From CAYRMN01 sp964425575 (GTDB lineage: Bacteria; Patescibacteriota; Patescibacteriia; 2-12-FULL-60-25): a stretch of DNA of 39,693 bases. Location of the stretch: NCBI GenBank assembly GCA_964425575.1, contig CAYRMN010000010.1:1-39693 (forward strand), given 5' to 3'. The position numbers and the translations under genes are program-made. Below are positions 17,799-26,542 of the stretch, piece by piece. The stretch's first letter is position 1. Each line of letters begins with the position of its first letter. Under the pieces are notes generated by a model. That model was not told where the DNA came from. It worked only from the letters and a program-made list of their open reading frames with translations, and ran no database searches.

Positions 17799-18727
17799 GT
17801 CGTGGTAGTATTTCTCCCTCTCCCATACTCCTCGCCCCTCATACTCTTTTTTCCTTCTGGTTGCACCTGAAGCAACTCCAACGTCGTTCTCTCGCCACAA
17901 TTCATGAAGAGCTGTTTGTCTTCGACAAAAAGTTCTCCCGGCGCTTGATCTGGATGTGAGGGGGCGAGTTTGGCCGAGATAATTTTTAATCGTTTCCCTT
18001 CGACTTCGGTCCAAGTACCCGGCCAGGGATGATGGGCGCGAATAAGGCGTTCAATTTCTATCGCGGGTTTGAGCCAATCAATTTTTCCATCTTCACGAGT
18101 GAGGATCTTGCAATAGGTGGCAAGTGAATGATCCTGTTCGGTGAGCTCTATTTGGTCATTCAAATAGTCTGCCAGAATATTAGGTAGCGCTTTACCTCCA
18201 ATCTCAAACAGTCGATGATACAGGGTCTCGGCGGTGTCAGATGGGAGAACTGGCTCTTCGATCTGCGCCAGCAAGGGACCATGATCCATCTGATCATCAA
18301 TTTTCATGACACTGACGCCGGTGAGTTCGTCACCCGCCGCAATGGTTGACTGGACCGGGGAGGCACCGCGCCAACGAGGGAGAAGGGAGCTGTGAACATT
18401 GATAATTCCTTTTTTAGGAAGAGCAAGCAGCCAAGCTGGAAGAATTTTTCCATACGAAACAATCACGAATACGTCAGAGGACGGACCAATCTCACGAATC
18501 CATCCGCTGAATGCTTCGTCACTCAGTTTTTCCGGTTGCCAAATAGACGAGAGATTATTTTTCTGCGCAGATTGCTTCACGATTCCAGCCTCAATTTTCC
18601 CATGTCGTCCGACTGGTCGGTCTGGCTGAGTAATAACGCCCGCGATCGAAAAGCGACCATCATGAGCGAGCGCCTCAAGTGATGGAACAGCAAAGTCCGA
18701 AGTACCAAAAAAAAGAATACGGAACAT
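17789..18727 (-). CDS. fmt: Methionyl-tRNA formyltransferase
   Basis: Fmt formylates initiator Met-tRNA using 10-formyl-THF. The N-terminal catalytic domain has FFGTSDFAVPSLEAL, the formyltransferase signature (INVHSSLLPRWRGASP with catalytic Asn and His) and the conserved Asp region (GVSVMKIDDQMDHGP). The C-terminal OB-like domain is present (DWLKPAIEIERLIRAHHPWPG). Length is 312 aa. Its ATG overlaps the def stop as TAATG, so the two are coupled. The last residues (RGRNTTTTSS) are not conserved and run into the palindromic repeat that provides the TGA. Confidence 0.96.
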   Translation of the reverse strand: MFRILFFGTSDFAVPSLEALAHDGRFSIAGVITQPDRPVGRHGKIEAGIVKQSAQKNNLSSIWQPEKLSDEAFSGWIREIGPSSDVFVIVSYGKILPAWLLALPKKGIINVHSSLLPRWRGASPVQSTIAAGDELTGVSVMKIDDQMDHGPLLAQIEEPVLPSDTAETLYHRLFEIGGKALPNILADYLNDQIELTEQDHSLATYCKILTREDGKIDWLKPAIEIERLIRAHHPWPGTWTEVEGKRLKIISAKLAPSHPDQAPGELFVEDKQLFMNCGERTTLELLQVQPEGKKSMRGEEYGRGRNTTTTSS

Positions 18728-19215
18728 TAGAGTTTATGTAAAATTTCTTCGCCCTGCGTAATCTTGAAGGCTTTTTCAATGAAGAGCGTGCCGTTCAGAT
18801 GATCGAATTCATGTTGAAAAATAAAGGCGGAAAATCCCTTCACATCAATTTCCACCTTTCTTCCATGCCGATTAAGCGCCTTGACATGAACTTTTTTTGC
18901 TCGTTTTACAATCCCCCAGACTCCTGGAACGCTATAGCAGCCTTCCTCACTATCTTCGGTAAGTTCGGTCAGCAAGGTTACTTCAGGATTGATGTAGACA
19001 CCAGCGTTTTTGCCGATATGTACCACGAAGATACGTTCATTTCGTCCGACCTGTGGAGCGGCCATGCCGGCACCATCAACTTTGGCGGTAGTCTCAATTA
19101 AATCATCTAGGAAGGTCTGAAACTCTGCAGTTCCAATCTTGGTCGGATCAACCTCAACCGACCGTTCATGCAAGGACGGTGTCGCAGTCGGCAGAAAAGG
19201 TAGAATTTTCGGCAT
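18727..19215 (-). CDS. def: Peptide deformylase
   Basis: Def removes the N-formyl group from nascent proteins. All three family motifs are present: GAGMAAPQVG (motif 1), EGCYSVPG (motif 2, metal Cys; Leu replaced by Tyr) and FQHEFDHLNG (motif 3, HExxH with the catalytic Glu; Ile replaced by Phe). The ATG at 19215 (MPKILPFLPT) gives 162 aa, a normal length. The frame stays open upstream to 19344, but that part is the translation of an inverted-repeat element and is unlikely to be the native N-terminus. It is the first of the def-fmt pair, downstream of priA. Confidence 0.94.
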   Translation of the reverse strand: MPKILPFLPTATPSLHERSVEVDPTKIGTAEFQTFLDDLIETTAKVDGAGMAAPQVGRNERIFVVHIGKNAGVYINPEVTLLTELTEDSEEGCYSVPGVWGIVKRAKKVHVKALNRHGRKVEIDVKGFSAFIFQHEFDHLNGTLFIEKAFKITQGEEILHKL

Positions 19216-19224
19216 GCTTTTTTG

Positions 19225-19349
19225 AGAGCTTGTTGAAAAAGGATGAGATGCGCCGTGCTGGAGCGAGTAAAAACCGGAGGCGCTATGGAAATAGCGGTGA
19301 GGATTTTTTCGAGTGAAGCACAAGCAGATCGCCTTTTTCAACAAGCTCT
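19225..19349. mobile_element. MITE-like element with 18-bp terminal inverted repeats
   Basis: AGAGCTTGTTGAAAAAGG at 19225-19242 is matched by its exact reverse complement at 19332-19349. The 125-bp element lies between priA and def, with no transposase. Its right end (ATCGCCTTTTTCA, 19329-19341) is repeated inverted over the priA 3' end at about 19357-19370. It extends the def reading frame upstream without a stop. Confidence 0.65.
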
Positions 19350-19352
19350 AAA

Positions 19353-21077
19353 CTAGCTGAAAAAGGCGATTGGGTCAAGGTCTATAATAGCTTCTTTGGC
19401 AAATGGTTCCAAGTTCCGATGAACGTCCCGTTCATTCATGTCTATTGGGGGTAGGAGGTGAAATATGCACCGAGGCTTGCGCGTGGAGGAGCGGAACAGG
19501 ACGGGAAGGGGCCCTTCTATTGTCCAGGCCTTACCCAGGACTTCTTTTAGACGCAGATCGGTACCCTCAAGCTGCTCAATGGTTCCGTCGAATAATAGTT
19601 TGATCCTTTGACGAGCTGGCGGATATCCAAAGGCGGCACGTTCAGATAGCTCGGTCTTCCAGAGCTTCAGTAGTCCCGAACCTTCGAGCCATGTACGAGC
19701 TTCGGTTAAAAGCATTTCAGGACCCTGAACGAACAGCTTGCCCTCTGCACTTTGCGCAGTGGCGGCGATGCGCCGCCAGGCAATTGCCAATCGTTCTTTG
19801 CGGCGGATATCTTCGGAGACTCCACCGATCAATGAGAGGTCGGTCAGGAGAATAAGCGCACCTCGTGGAATTGATAAACGATGCCAATCCGGCAGATCAA
19901 CGACCTGGATTGGAGCCGATGGAAACGCTTGAGCTATTTGAGCTGCAAGATGATCTTTCCCTGTACGTGATTTATTCAGATCTGCTCCTTTACAGTTGGC
20001 GCACACAGGTGGAATTTCTGAAGAACGATGACAGCGACGACACTCGACACCTTCTTTGCTTCGAGTGAGCGAAAAGCCGCACCATGGACAGGGTGCAGTC
20101 CAGCTACAATCTCGGCATACAATGCGCGATCGTTCTCCAGGAATGGGATGTAGAATAATGACCGATGATTGTTTTTCGAGCGCGGTTCTGATGGCTTGTA
20201 CCGCTGAGCCACTTAGACCGGATATGCCTGATGATGAGCCGTGTTGGCGTGGTTCGAAGGTGAGGGTGGGTGTGAGGGTCGGGATCGCCTGTTCCACAAG
20301 CGTTGGGCTAAGACGAAGCTGGGGAGTTGTACTGATAAAAATCGTTTGGGTTGGAGTACGAAGTGTTTCGGCGGTTTCGATCAGCCTACGCGCATCAATG
20401 CGCGGTGCGAGTTCATCTTGTTTATAATCATCATTTTCAGGTTCATCGATAATCAATGTATCGGCAAAGAGCGAGAGCCAAGCACCCAAGCGAGTAGTTA
20501 CAAGTCGTCCCAGTGGATTTGCTAGAAAATTCGTCCAAGCTTTCCAGGCAGACCCGCTGGCTAAATCCGCATGCAAAACAGAGCACTGAAATGAAGCTCC
20601 GATTTTGTCCGCTCGGCTTTGCCATGGGGTAAGGATCAGTGTACGTCCTTGAGCCTGTTTGAAGGTTTTACCGAGTGCGTCGAAGCGGCTGGAAGTAAAC
20701 AGATATTCAACATTCGGCGAGGGCGGTGAAGGCGCAATGGAAATAGACAGCGGTGTGGCACGGCGTGGAACGGTACGTAGCCAGGCATGCAGAATGCTGG
20801 CTTGAGATGAAAACGAGTGAGCAGCCGTTTTAGAGATGAGATCGACGATGAGTGGAGAGAAGCGGATGAGAGGCGTGAGCTGACTGAGAGTAATGATTTT
20901 TTTTGAAAATGCACTTTGATCGCTGATGCGGGAGACAAGCGCGGGGATGGATCGCGTACGAAAGGGAACAGTGACGAGATCGCCTATCTGAATATCGCTC
21001 TCATCATTCAGCAGATAATCAAAACCATCTACCCCATAAGGAGTGCGAAGGCAGGGGATGACGGTGAGAAACGGCAT
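19353..21077 (-). CDS. priA: Degenerate PriA-like primosomal protein (helicase motifs lost)
   Basis: The 574-aa product aligns along PriA (primosomal protein N') but lacks the expected Walker A (GVTGSGKT); the equivalent region reads EYLFTSSRFDALGKTF. The Walker B DEEH is DEPE (LIIDEPENDDYKQDELAPR). The zinc-binding module is intact: CRDCSWTAPCPWCG, then CRRC and CANC, eight cysteines in the PriA spacing. The motif V/VI region (GTQMIAKGHDFP in PriA) is reduced to LLTDLSLIGGVS. It therefore probably binds DNA or replisome partners without ATP-driven unwinding. It starts nine bases after the upstream gene and precedes def-fmt, the usual priA-def-fmt order. Confidence 0.82.
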   Translation of the reverse strand: MPFLTVIPCLRTPYGVDGFDYLLNDESDIQIGDLVTVPFRTRSIPALVSRISDQSAFSKKIITLSQLTPLIRFSPLIVDLISKTAAHSFSSQASILHAWLRTVPRRATPLSISIAPSPPSPNVEYLFTSSRFDALGKTFKQAQGRTLILTPWQSRADKIGASFQCSVLHADLASGSAWKAWTNFLANPLGRLVTTRLGAWLSLFADTLIIDEPENDDYKQDELAPRIDARRLIETAETLRTPTQTIFISTTPQLRLSPTLVEQAIPTLTPTLTFEPRQHGSSSGISGLSGSAVQAIRTALEKQSSVIILHPIPGERSRIVCRDCSWTAPCPWCGFSLTRSKEGVECRRCHRSSEIPPVCANCKGADLNKSRTGKDHLAAQIAQAFPSAPIQVVDLPDWHRLSIPRGALILLTDLSLIGGVSEDIRRKERLAIAWRRIAATAQSAEGKLFVQGPEMLLTEARTWLEGSGLLKLWKTELSERAAFGYPPARQRIKLLFDGTIEQLEGTDLRLKEVLGKAWTIEGPLPVLFRSSTRKPRCIFHLLPPIDMNERDVHRNLEPFAKEAIIDLDPIAFFS

Positions 21078-21086
21078 GAGAGATCT

Positions 21087-21881
21087 TCATGCAAGTTGAT
21101 ACTGCACGTTGATATACCCTACCCCAAATGGCTGCTCATAGGATAGAATATGCGGCTTGACATTTAAATCCTGCAACGCTCCAAGGAGCGTCATGATGGG
21201 TCGGTATCCGCATTGAGCTGATTTTTCGATTGTGTCAGATGGAAGTGATAAGAGCGCTTGGATATCGTGCGTGCCTAACGCGCTGCGCATGAGTTCATCG
21301 AAACGAGGACCATGAAGAGAAGATCCGCCGGGTGAGGTTTCAGAAAGGGCGTGGGATAGGTCGGCGCTGGCGATAACGGCAATGCGATGCTGCTCAGCAT
21401 GCAACACTTGTTTGAGTTGATGTCCGAATTCGTAATGCGATTGACCATCAAGATTGGATGGGGAAATCGGAATTAGTTTCCAGGTATGGGTGAGATGACT
21501 CGTTAGGAGGAGGAGTGGAATCGTAAAGCTGTAATCAAGCTCTTCATTTGAGGTCAGGGTAAACGGAATATCTTCTGTTCGCAGATGACGCTGGAGACGA
21601 TCAATGAGGAGGTAATCACTTTTGGCAGCAACCGTTGTTGAAAAATCTCCAAATTCTTTGAGCGTTCCATGATACCGAGCGGCAAGGTTCATGCTAAACG
21701 CCTCAGGATAGCGTGTTCCATGAGGAGCAATAATGCAGATTGAATCAGGTTTAGAAAGATATAACGCGTGTTCGATGTGTTGATAGGCAGCCAAGCTCGC
21801 TGTGAGCTTTTCACGATGGGTCTTTCCAATCGAAGGAATAAGGAGTGGGGAGTGGGGGACGATGGCGGCGAAAACAATCAT
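21087..21881 (-). CDS. LigB / class III extradiol dioxygenase-like protein (MEMO/AmmeMemoRadiSam B type)
   Basis: The product has 264 residues from ATG 21881, four bases after the upstream stop. The opening AAIVPHSPLLIPSIG, the middle IIAPHGTRYPEAF and the late VIASADLSHALSE are the metal-site and signature motifs of the LigB superfamily. This includes aromatic extradiol dioxygenases and MEMO-like AmmeMemoRadiSam proteins. The His of PHSPLL and His of PHG could bind Fe(II). Nothing nearby suggests aromatic catabolism, so the MEMO-like, unassigned role is more plausible. It lies in a minus-strand run with priA, def and fmt. Confidence 0.75.
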   Translation of the reverse strand: MIVFAAIVPHSPLLIPSIGKTHREKLTASLAAYQHIEHALYLSKPDSICIIAPHGTRYPEAFSMNLAARYHGTLKEFGDFSTTVAAKSDYLLIDRLQRHLRTEDIPFTLTSNEELDYSFTIPLLLLTSHLTHTWKLIPISPSNLDGQSHYEFGHQLKQVLHAEQHRIAVIASADLSHALSETSPGGSSLHGPRFDELMRSALGTHDIQALLSLPSDTIEKSAQCGYRPIMTLLGALQDLNVKPHILSYEQPFGVGYINVQYQLA

Positions 21882-21885
21882 ACGA

Positions 21886-23328
21886 TTATTGGTTGGCTTG
21901 AGCGACCTGGATTTGGGGTTCGGGAACGATCGTGAACGGTTTTCCAATTTGATGAATAGCGATCACGTTAGGAGGAACGGTGATGACATTTTGTTGTTTC
22001 CAGCCCACGGTCTCAAATATGTCATTGGATGGAATGGGTCGAAGAATAGAGTTTTCAACCACATAGACAGCTGAGGAGGAAGCGGTACGAACAAGTTCGC
22101 CATCATGCAATTTATATGGGTCGCCAAGCGTGTAGCTATCAAGGGTTTTTTGAGTCATGGTATGAATGCGATATCTCTGAAAGTACAATGGCAAGAATAG
22201 CGCGCTCACAAGTGGATGGCGAATACCATCTTCAACATACCAGACGCCAGGTTGTGTTTTTGTTTTCATGAGGATGCCTTGGGGATAGCTGGTGGCGAGA
22301 GTGATCGCTGGTCCATCAGGATAGGCCGCCAAATCTGAATCTTCAACATCTTCTATCTCATCTTCGTTGAAGCTTAATTTTTTAAACACACTCATGCTTG
22401 CGATTTGACGCTTGGTTTCTTGGGCTAGGAGATAGATTTTTCCAGCTGGGTTGCGTAACAGAGAATAGGGCGCGAATTTGATGGGCTGACCATCGGGATA
22501 GTTTTGTACATCTGTGTCTTGCACTGTAACGATTTTCGATAGATCGACACGAGAGGCAAGAACCGCCTTTGAGGCGAACGGTCGTTTTTCACCAAAACGA
22601 ATGAGATACGTTTTCCCGCTTGGTTTGGCAGCGACCACCGTTCCATCAGGGAAGCTGATGTGAAACCAGCGTTGCCAAATTCGCCACAGGTTGAGATTTC
22701 CGTGGATGTGGGGTGTATAGCTATATAGCATGGCTGTTGCCTGATTGACGGGAGTGATTTGTCGGCCATCGATCGTTGTTGTTTTTCCGATGGCATATCC
22801 GCCAATTGTAAAGCCACGGCCAAGTAGTTGGAGAAGATATTTTTCTCGATGCTGTTTTGCAGCCCACTCAAGTTGAGAGGCAAACCCCTTGTAGTTTTGG
22901 ACGGCAGGATCATTCATAGAACATGAGTCGCAAACTCCAAAACCGGTTGCCCAGTCGAATTGTTTTTGAGCGGGACTCGGATCCTCAACCAGTGACTGTT
23001 CTTTCTGCATCAGAGCGAGTAGATATTTTGGGTTGAGCCTATATGACATGGCGACGCGCCAAATAATGTCAGCCACGGGTTTGATTTTGCCGTCAATATC
23101 TATTTGTGTTTGATCAGCGAGCGTTCCTTTTTGGGCTAAAAATTTGACCATTCGCTCATACGAAAAATCATCAGATTTAAAAATATCATCATCAGTCAAA
23201 ATAAAATTTGGGTCAAATCCTTCATCTACAGACGTTGTTGACGTTGTTTGTGCTCGAATAGGTAGCTGAAGATTCGGTAGGAGAAAACAGACCAGAAGAC
23301 CTAAAACAAGAAAAGGATATCTTTTCAT
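21886..23328 (-). CDS. Secreted lysozyme-fold-like protein with repeats
   Basis: The product has 480 residues with a signal peptide (FLVLGLLVCFLLPNLQLPIRAQ). Residues about 60-240 resemble a lysozyme/transglycosylase-like domain common in Patescibacteria and Actinobacteria (LNPKYLLALMQKEQSLVEDP; FDWATGFGVCDSC; GFASQLEWAAKQHREKY; VNQATAMLYSYTPHIHGN), with Glu of KEQS as candidate catalytic acid. The C-terminal half repeats a short Gly-Lys-x-Tyr-Leu/Val type unit three to four times, possibly cell-wall binding. A peptidoglycan-cleaving role is inferred. The ATG lies six bases after an extended -10, so the message may be leaderless. Confidence 0.75.
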   Translation of the reverse strand: MKRYPFLVLGLLVCFLLPNLQLPIRAQTTSTTSVDEGFDPNFILTDDDIFKSDDFSYERMVKFLAQKGTLADQTQIDIDGKIKPVADIIWRVAMSYRLNPKYLLALMQKEQSLVEDPSPAQKQFDWATGFGVCDSCSMNDPAVQNYKGFASQLEWAAKQHREKYLLQLLGRGFTIGGYAIGKTTTIDGRQITPVNQATAMLYSYTPHIHGNLNLWRIWQRWFHISFPDGTVVAAKPSGKTYLIRFGEKRPFASKAVLASRVDLSKIVTVQDTDVQNYPDGQPIKFAPYSLLRNPAGKIYLLAQETKRQIASMSVFKKLSFNEDEIEDVEDSDLAAYPDGPAITLATSYPQGILMKTKTQPGVWYVEDGIRHPLVSALFLPLYFQRYRIHTMTQKTLDSYTLGDPYKLHDGELVRTASSSAVYVVENSILRPIPSNDIFETVGWKQQNVITVPPNVIAIHQIGKPFTIVPEPQIQVAQANQ

Positions 23329-23334
23329 GAGGCG

Positions 23335-23343
23335 ATTGTAGCA
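23335..23343 (-). promoter_or_regulatory. Extended -10 for the minus-strand operon
   Basis: On the minus strand TGC-TACAAT ends six bases before the ATG at 23328. There is no recognisable -35 and no SD, as expected for a leaderless start. Confidence 0.5.
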
Positions 23344-23379
23344 TGAGGAGGGGATTGGGACGACGGAGGAGAGGAAAAA

Positions 23380-23388
23380 TGCTACATT
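23380..23388 (+). promoter_or_regulatory. Extended -10 for the GT-C gene
   Basis: TGC-TACATT ends eight bases before ATG 23397. It mirrors the divergent element at 23335-23343; there is no SD. Confidence 0.45.
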
Positions 23389-23396
23389 AATGAGAT

Positions 23397-25100
23397 ATGA
23401 ATCGTTTTGTGCAGCGCGTTGGATTGACGATAGCTATTCTAATGATGGGCGCTCTATTATTCGTGCTTCCCCTTGATAAAGGAGAACCTTTTTTGAGCCC
23501 AGATGAAACAGCCGTTGCTATTACGGCTTATCAATTGTCCGAAACTCGATCTTTTCGTTTGTCATGGGATTATTTGCGGCTATATCCTTGGGCACATCCA
23601 CGCAGTTTTGTCACGCAGGGGGACGCCATGGTACCTGTTGGATTTTTGGGATGGCCAGTCATGATTGCTATCGTCATTCGACTGATTGGGTATTGGAGCA
23701 TCGGGTTTTTGACCCCTCTACTCGTATTGTCGATGATGTATCCACTTTGGTCATTTACAAAATCATGGGGAAAGTGGGCGAGCGTTGCGGCTGTGTTTGG
23801 TTGGTTAACATTTCCGACGGTTATTTTATATGCGAATCGAGGCTTATTCCCCAATCTGCCCGTTCTTTGTTTGGCGATTTGGAGCGGTTGGCTGGTACTG
23901 CATGCGAGACGTGGATGGTATTTGATCATGGCGGGAGTGTTGCTGGGATTATCGTTGAGTTTTCGTCCGACCGAAGCAATATGGATTCTGCCGTGGATTG
24001 TGGGGTGTTGGATAAAAACAGACGTAATGGCGAATAGCATGAAAAGGTCGAACGCAAGCGGGGCGATGGCAAGCATACGCCCCTACGCCGCGTTCGTGAT
24101 TCCCTTTCTGATCATCACTCTCTTTCATGCCTGGCTGGGTTGGAAAACATATGGGTCTTGGTTTGTGTCGGGTTATCAACTACGGGATACGGTTGTGACG
24201 ATATCGGCAGCAGAGACCGTTGGAGGGCTGCATGAGGGAGGGCAAGAGAGCCTCGCTCCTACGGGTTTATTTGCAACCTGGCCATTTGGATTTCATCCGC
24301 GAAATGTATGGTTTAATGTTCGGTCGTATCTCCTGACCTATCTTTTTCCATGGACTCTCGTTGTTTTTTTCGCCGCAGTTCTTGCCTGGCGAGATAAAAA
24401 AAATCGAATCTGGATTCTACTTGGAGCGTGGACGATTGCGAGTCTGTGTCTTATGTATGGGCAAGGTTTGTATCAGGATCATGTGCAGATAAATCATATT
24501 TCGCTCGCCAATTCCTTCCTGCGCTATCTACTTCCCATCTCCTTTCTTTTCGCGATTTCTTTTGGCTGGCTGGTCCGGTCCATTTTGTTCATGTGTCATT
24601 CCCGCGCAGGTGGGAATCTTATCCTTCCGATCGAGCAAGATTCTCGTTTTCACGGGAATGACACGGGAGGACGTATGCGTTTATTGAAAATGTCTTGGTG
24701 TAAATTCCTCGTCACTATTCTCATTCTCGGTATTTCTGCTGGAGGTCTGTGGACCGCTTTTTTGCGTGATGATGAAGGTATTATGCAGAACCGCAAAGAG
24801 CTTGTGAAATATGATAAAATCATGATGCAAACGGTGCATCTTTTGAATGAATTCCCTGGGGAGCCGGTTATTTTTTCGGAGCGAAGCGATAAGATTTTTG
24901 TCTTTATCGCGCCGGTCGTATCACCACTCCCTACATTGAAGCTGATGAATTCCATGTTTCAAAATGATGAGCTGACAAAACTTTTCTTTTTACGTACGCA
25001 AACATCACAGCAGCTTGAAGACTGGAAGAAAGAGGGGATTGGGATCGAACCGCTGTTTACTGTCGAGAATGAAACGCTTTATCATGCGACTGCATTATGA
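23397..25100 (+). CDS. Membrane GT-C type glycosyltransferase
   Basis: The protein has 567 residues and about 11 TM helices. The first loop contains FLSPDETAVAITAYQLS, the acidic DE pair placed as in dolichol-phosphate-mannose dependent and ArnT/PMT-type GT-C enzymes. Such enzymes use polyprenyl-phosphate sugars outside the membrane to glycosylate lipids or proteins. Two palindromic repeats are carried in frame, at residues 218-233 (48 bases) and about 399-423 (72 bases), both in predicted loops. The gene ends in an ATGA overlap with the next gene. Substrate unknown. Confidence 0.8.
   Translation: MNRFVQRVGLTIAILMMGALLFVLPLDKGEPFLSPDETAVAITAYQLSETRSFRLSWDYLRLYPWAHPRSFVTQGDAMVPVGFLGWPVMIAIVIRLIGYWSIGFLTPLLVLSMMYPLWSFTKSWGKWASVAAVFGWLTFPTVILYANRGLFPNLPVLCLAIWSGWLVLHARRGWYLIMAGVLLGLSLSFRPTEAIWILPWIVGCWIKTDVMANSMKRSNASGAMASIRPYAAFVIPFLIITLFHAWLGWKTYGSWFVSGYQLRDTVVTISAAETVGGLHEGGQESLAPTGLFATWPFGFHPRNVWFNVRSYLLTYLFPWTLVVFFAAVLAWRDKKNRIWILLGAWTIASLCLMYGQGLYQDHVQINHISLANSFLRYLLPISFLFAISFGWLVRSILFMCHSRAGGNLILPIEQDSRFHGNDTGGRMRLLKMSWCKFLVTILILGISAGGLWTAFLRDDEGIMQNRKELVKYDKIMMQTVHLLNEFPGEPVIFSERSDKIFVFIAPVVSPLPTLKLMNSMFQNDELTKLFFLRTQTSQQLEDWKKEGIGIEPLFTVENETLYHATAL
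24049..24096. repeat. In-frame palindromic repeat 1 in the GT-C gene
   Basis: Nested arms CGAACGC/GCGTTCG (outer) and GGGGCG/CGCCCC (inner) span 48 bases. On the minus strand it contains GTAGGGGCG as in the elements after ftsZ and pyk. It inserts 16 codons without a frame change. Confidence 0.75.
24593..24664. repeat. In-frame palindromic repeat 2 in the GT-C gene
   Basis: GTGTCATTCCCG (24593-24604) and CGGGAATGACAC (24653-24664) are perfect 12-bp inverted ends of a 72-base element. The translated product (CHSRAGGN, then DSRFHGND) is the typical reading of this widespread type of repeat. CAAGATTCTCGTTTTC is shared with the repeat at 34984. Confidence 0.85.
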
Positions 25101-26542
25101 AGATTCCTCGATTCATCGCGTACTCACTTTGCACCTTGCCATGGATCGCGGCTGTGTGTGTCGTGGGCTGGCTTGCTGTGCTTCGTTTTCCTCCTTCTGG
25201 GATATTCATTGTGTCTTCGCAGCTCGAACGGAACAATCCGTTTATTCATTCATTCCTTCCGGCGGAACGAGTCCTGCCGCCTGGCGTTCAGAGTGACGGT
25301 TGGACGGGGCAACGTATCACGGATGATCCGACCTATTTTACGACGACCGTGCCCGGCCCCTATCAAAGCGTTGATGTCGAATTGGAATTTCGAACATTGC
25401 AACAACCTCTCTTGGAATTTGGATTGGTGAGAGATGCGGCTGGAAAAGAATTAGATTTACAACCCATGTATGCGTCGCAGCTGCAGTCTGAGCAGTGGCA
25501 ATCGGTAGATGGTGGATACACGCGGCAAGGCGCGTCGCCTTCTTCAGCTCAGAGTGATCAGGTACACGGGATCGCTGTTTGGGATGCGACAACGAGCATG
25601 CCTCTTCTCCAAGACCCTTCTCATCCGCTCGAACAGACCTCTTTTTCATTACGTGGCACTCATGATTTTTATGTTGTTCCTGCAGGTAGAGCACTTGATG
25701 TCACATTTGGCATTCAAGCCGCCAATCGAACCCAGGGAAAGGGTCTCATTTCAATTCGTGTGTTTCGTGGAGACGAGGAAATTCGCCGAGACGCATTTGA
25801 TAGCAACGGACGCTTGGATACGCGCATGGGCATGGTGTTTGAGCATCATGTGGCGTTATCCGATGTGTCAGCGGGTGTCTATCGGATTGCATTTCAAGCA
25901 GATGATGATGTCTTTCTGCGATATCTCCGAACAACGAGTCAGCATTGGGTTGTTGGGCCACGTCTGAGTTTTGGCGATGTTGTGGGGTATGCGACTACGA
26001 CCGTTCCGGGGCATGCCTGGACGAATAGTCGTCACATTGTTGCAGAAACACTGCATCGTGAAGGGCTGCAAGAGGTGCGTTTAGGCGATGTGCATACAAA
26101 GATTACGCATACCCATCAAGGCTATCGTCTTGATCGACATGATGAGCAGAGCGCTCCAGTTGAATTACGTGCTCCCAAAGGCGATGTACGTATCATTGGT
26201 GATGCCTGGTTTGCGTTTCGACCCGATGCATTTTTTGAACCAAAACCTGTTCGATTGACGGATGCAACAGAACTCGATCGTGAACATCTGTATCGAGTTG
26301 TGACGTCCTATCAGCGACCCATTCCCCTTGGTGATGGTTGGCTCCGCGCCACGTATCATTTTTCGATCGATCCGCATATAAACACGCTGCGTTTTGTATT
26401 GTCTGCCCCTGGACTTTTTTCCCGCCTTGGGGCCGTAGATATCCGACGCATCACCCTCCGCTATCAGCGTCCTGCTGTTTCCCTTCATGACTGGCTCGGG
26501 ATTATCCGCCAAGAACTCGCCAACGCTTGGCATCGACTATGA
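25097..26542 (+). CDS. Membrane-anchored extracytoplasmic protein of unknown function
   Basis: The product has 481 residues. It starts in an ATGA overlap with the GT-C gene. One N-terminal TM segment (LCTLPWIAAVCVVGWLAVLRF) is followed by a long beta-rich region with jelly-roll-like character (FSLRGTHDFYVVPAGRALDV; VFRGDEEIRRDAFDSNGRL). I recognise no catalytic motif. The tail also ends in an ATGA overlap with a small membrane protein gene, so the three genes are tightly coupled. It may modify, bind or present the glycan made by the GT-C enzyme. Confidence 0.75.
   Translation: MKIPRFIAYSLCTLPWIAAVCVVGWLAVLRFPPSGIFIVSSQLERNNPFIHSFLPAERVLPPGVQSDGWTGQRITDDPTYFTTTVPGPYQSVDVELEFRTLQQPLLEFGLVRDAAGKELDLQPMYASQLQSEQWQSVDGGYTRQGASPSSAQSDQVHGIAVWDATTSMPLLQDPSHPLEQTSFSLRGTHDFYVVPAGRALDVTFGIQAANRTQGKGLISIRVFRGDEEIRRDAFDSNGRLDTRMGMVFEHHVALSDVSAGVYRIAFQADDDVFLRYLRTTSQHWVVGPRLSFGDVVGYATTTVPGHAWTNSRHIVAETLHREGLQEVRLGDVHTKITHTHQGYRLDRHDEQSAPVELRAPKGDVRIIGDAWFAFRPDAFFEPKPVRLTDATELDREHLYRVVTSYQRPIPLGDGWLRATYHFSIDPHINTLRFVLSAPGLFSRLGAVDIRRITLRYQRPAVSLHDWLGIIRQELANAWHRL

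Noticed and set aside
19216..19344. N-terminal extension of Def
   Set aside because: The extra codons translate the inverted-repeat element and do not resemble any deformylase N-terminus; ATG 19215 gives the standard length.
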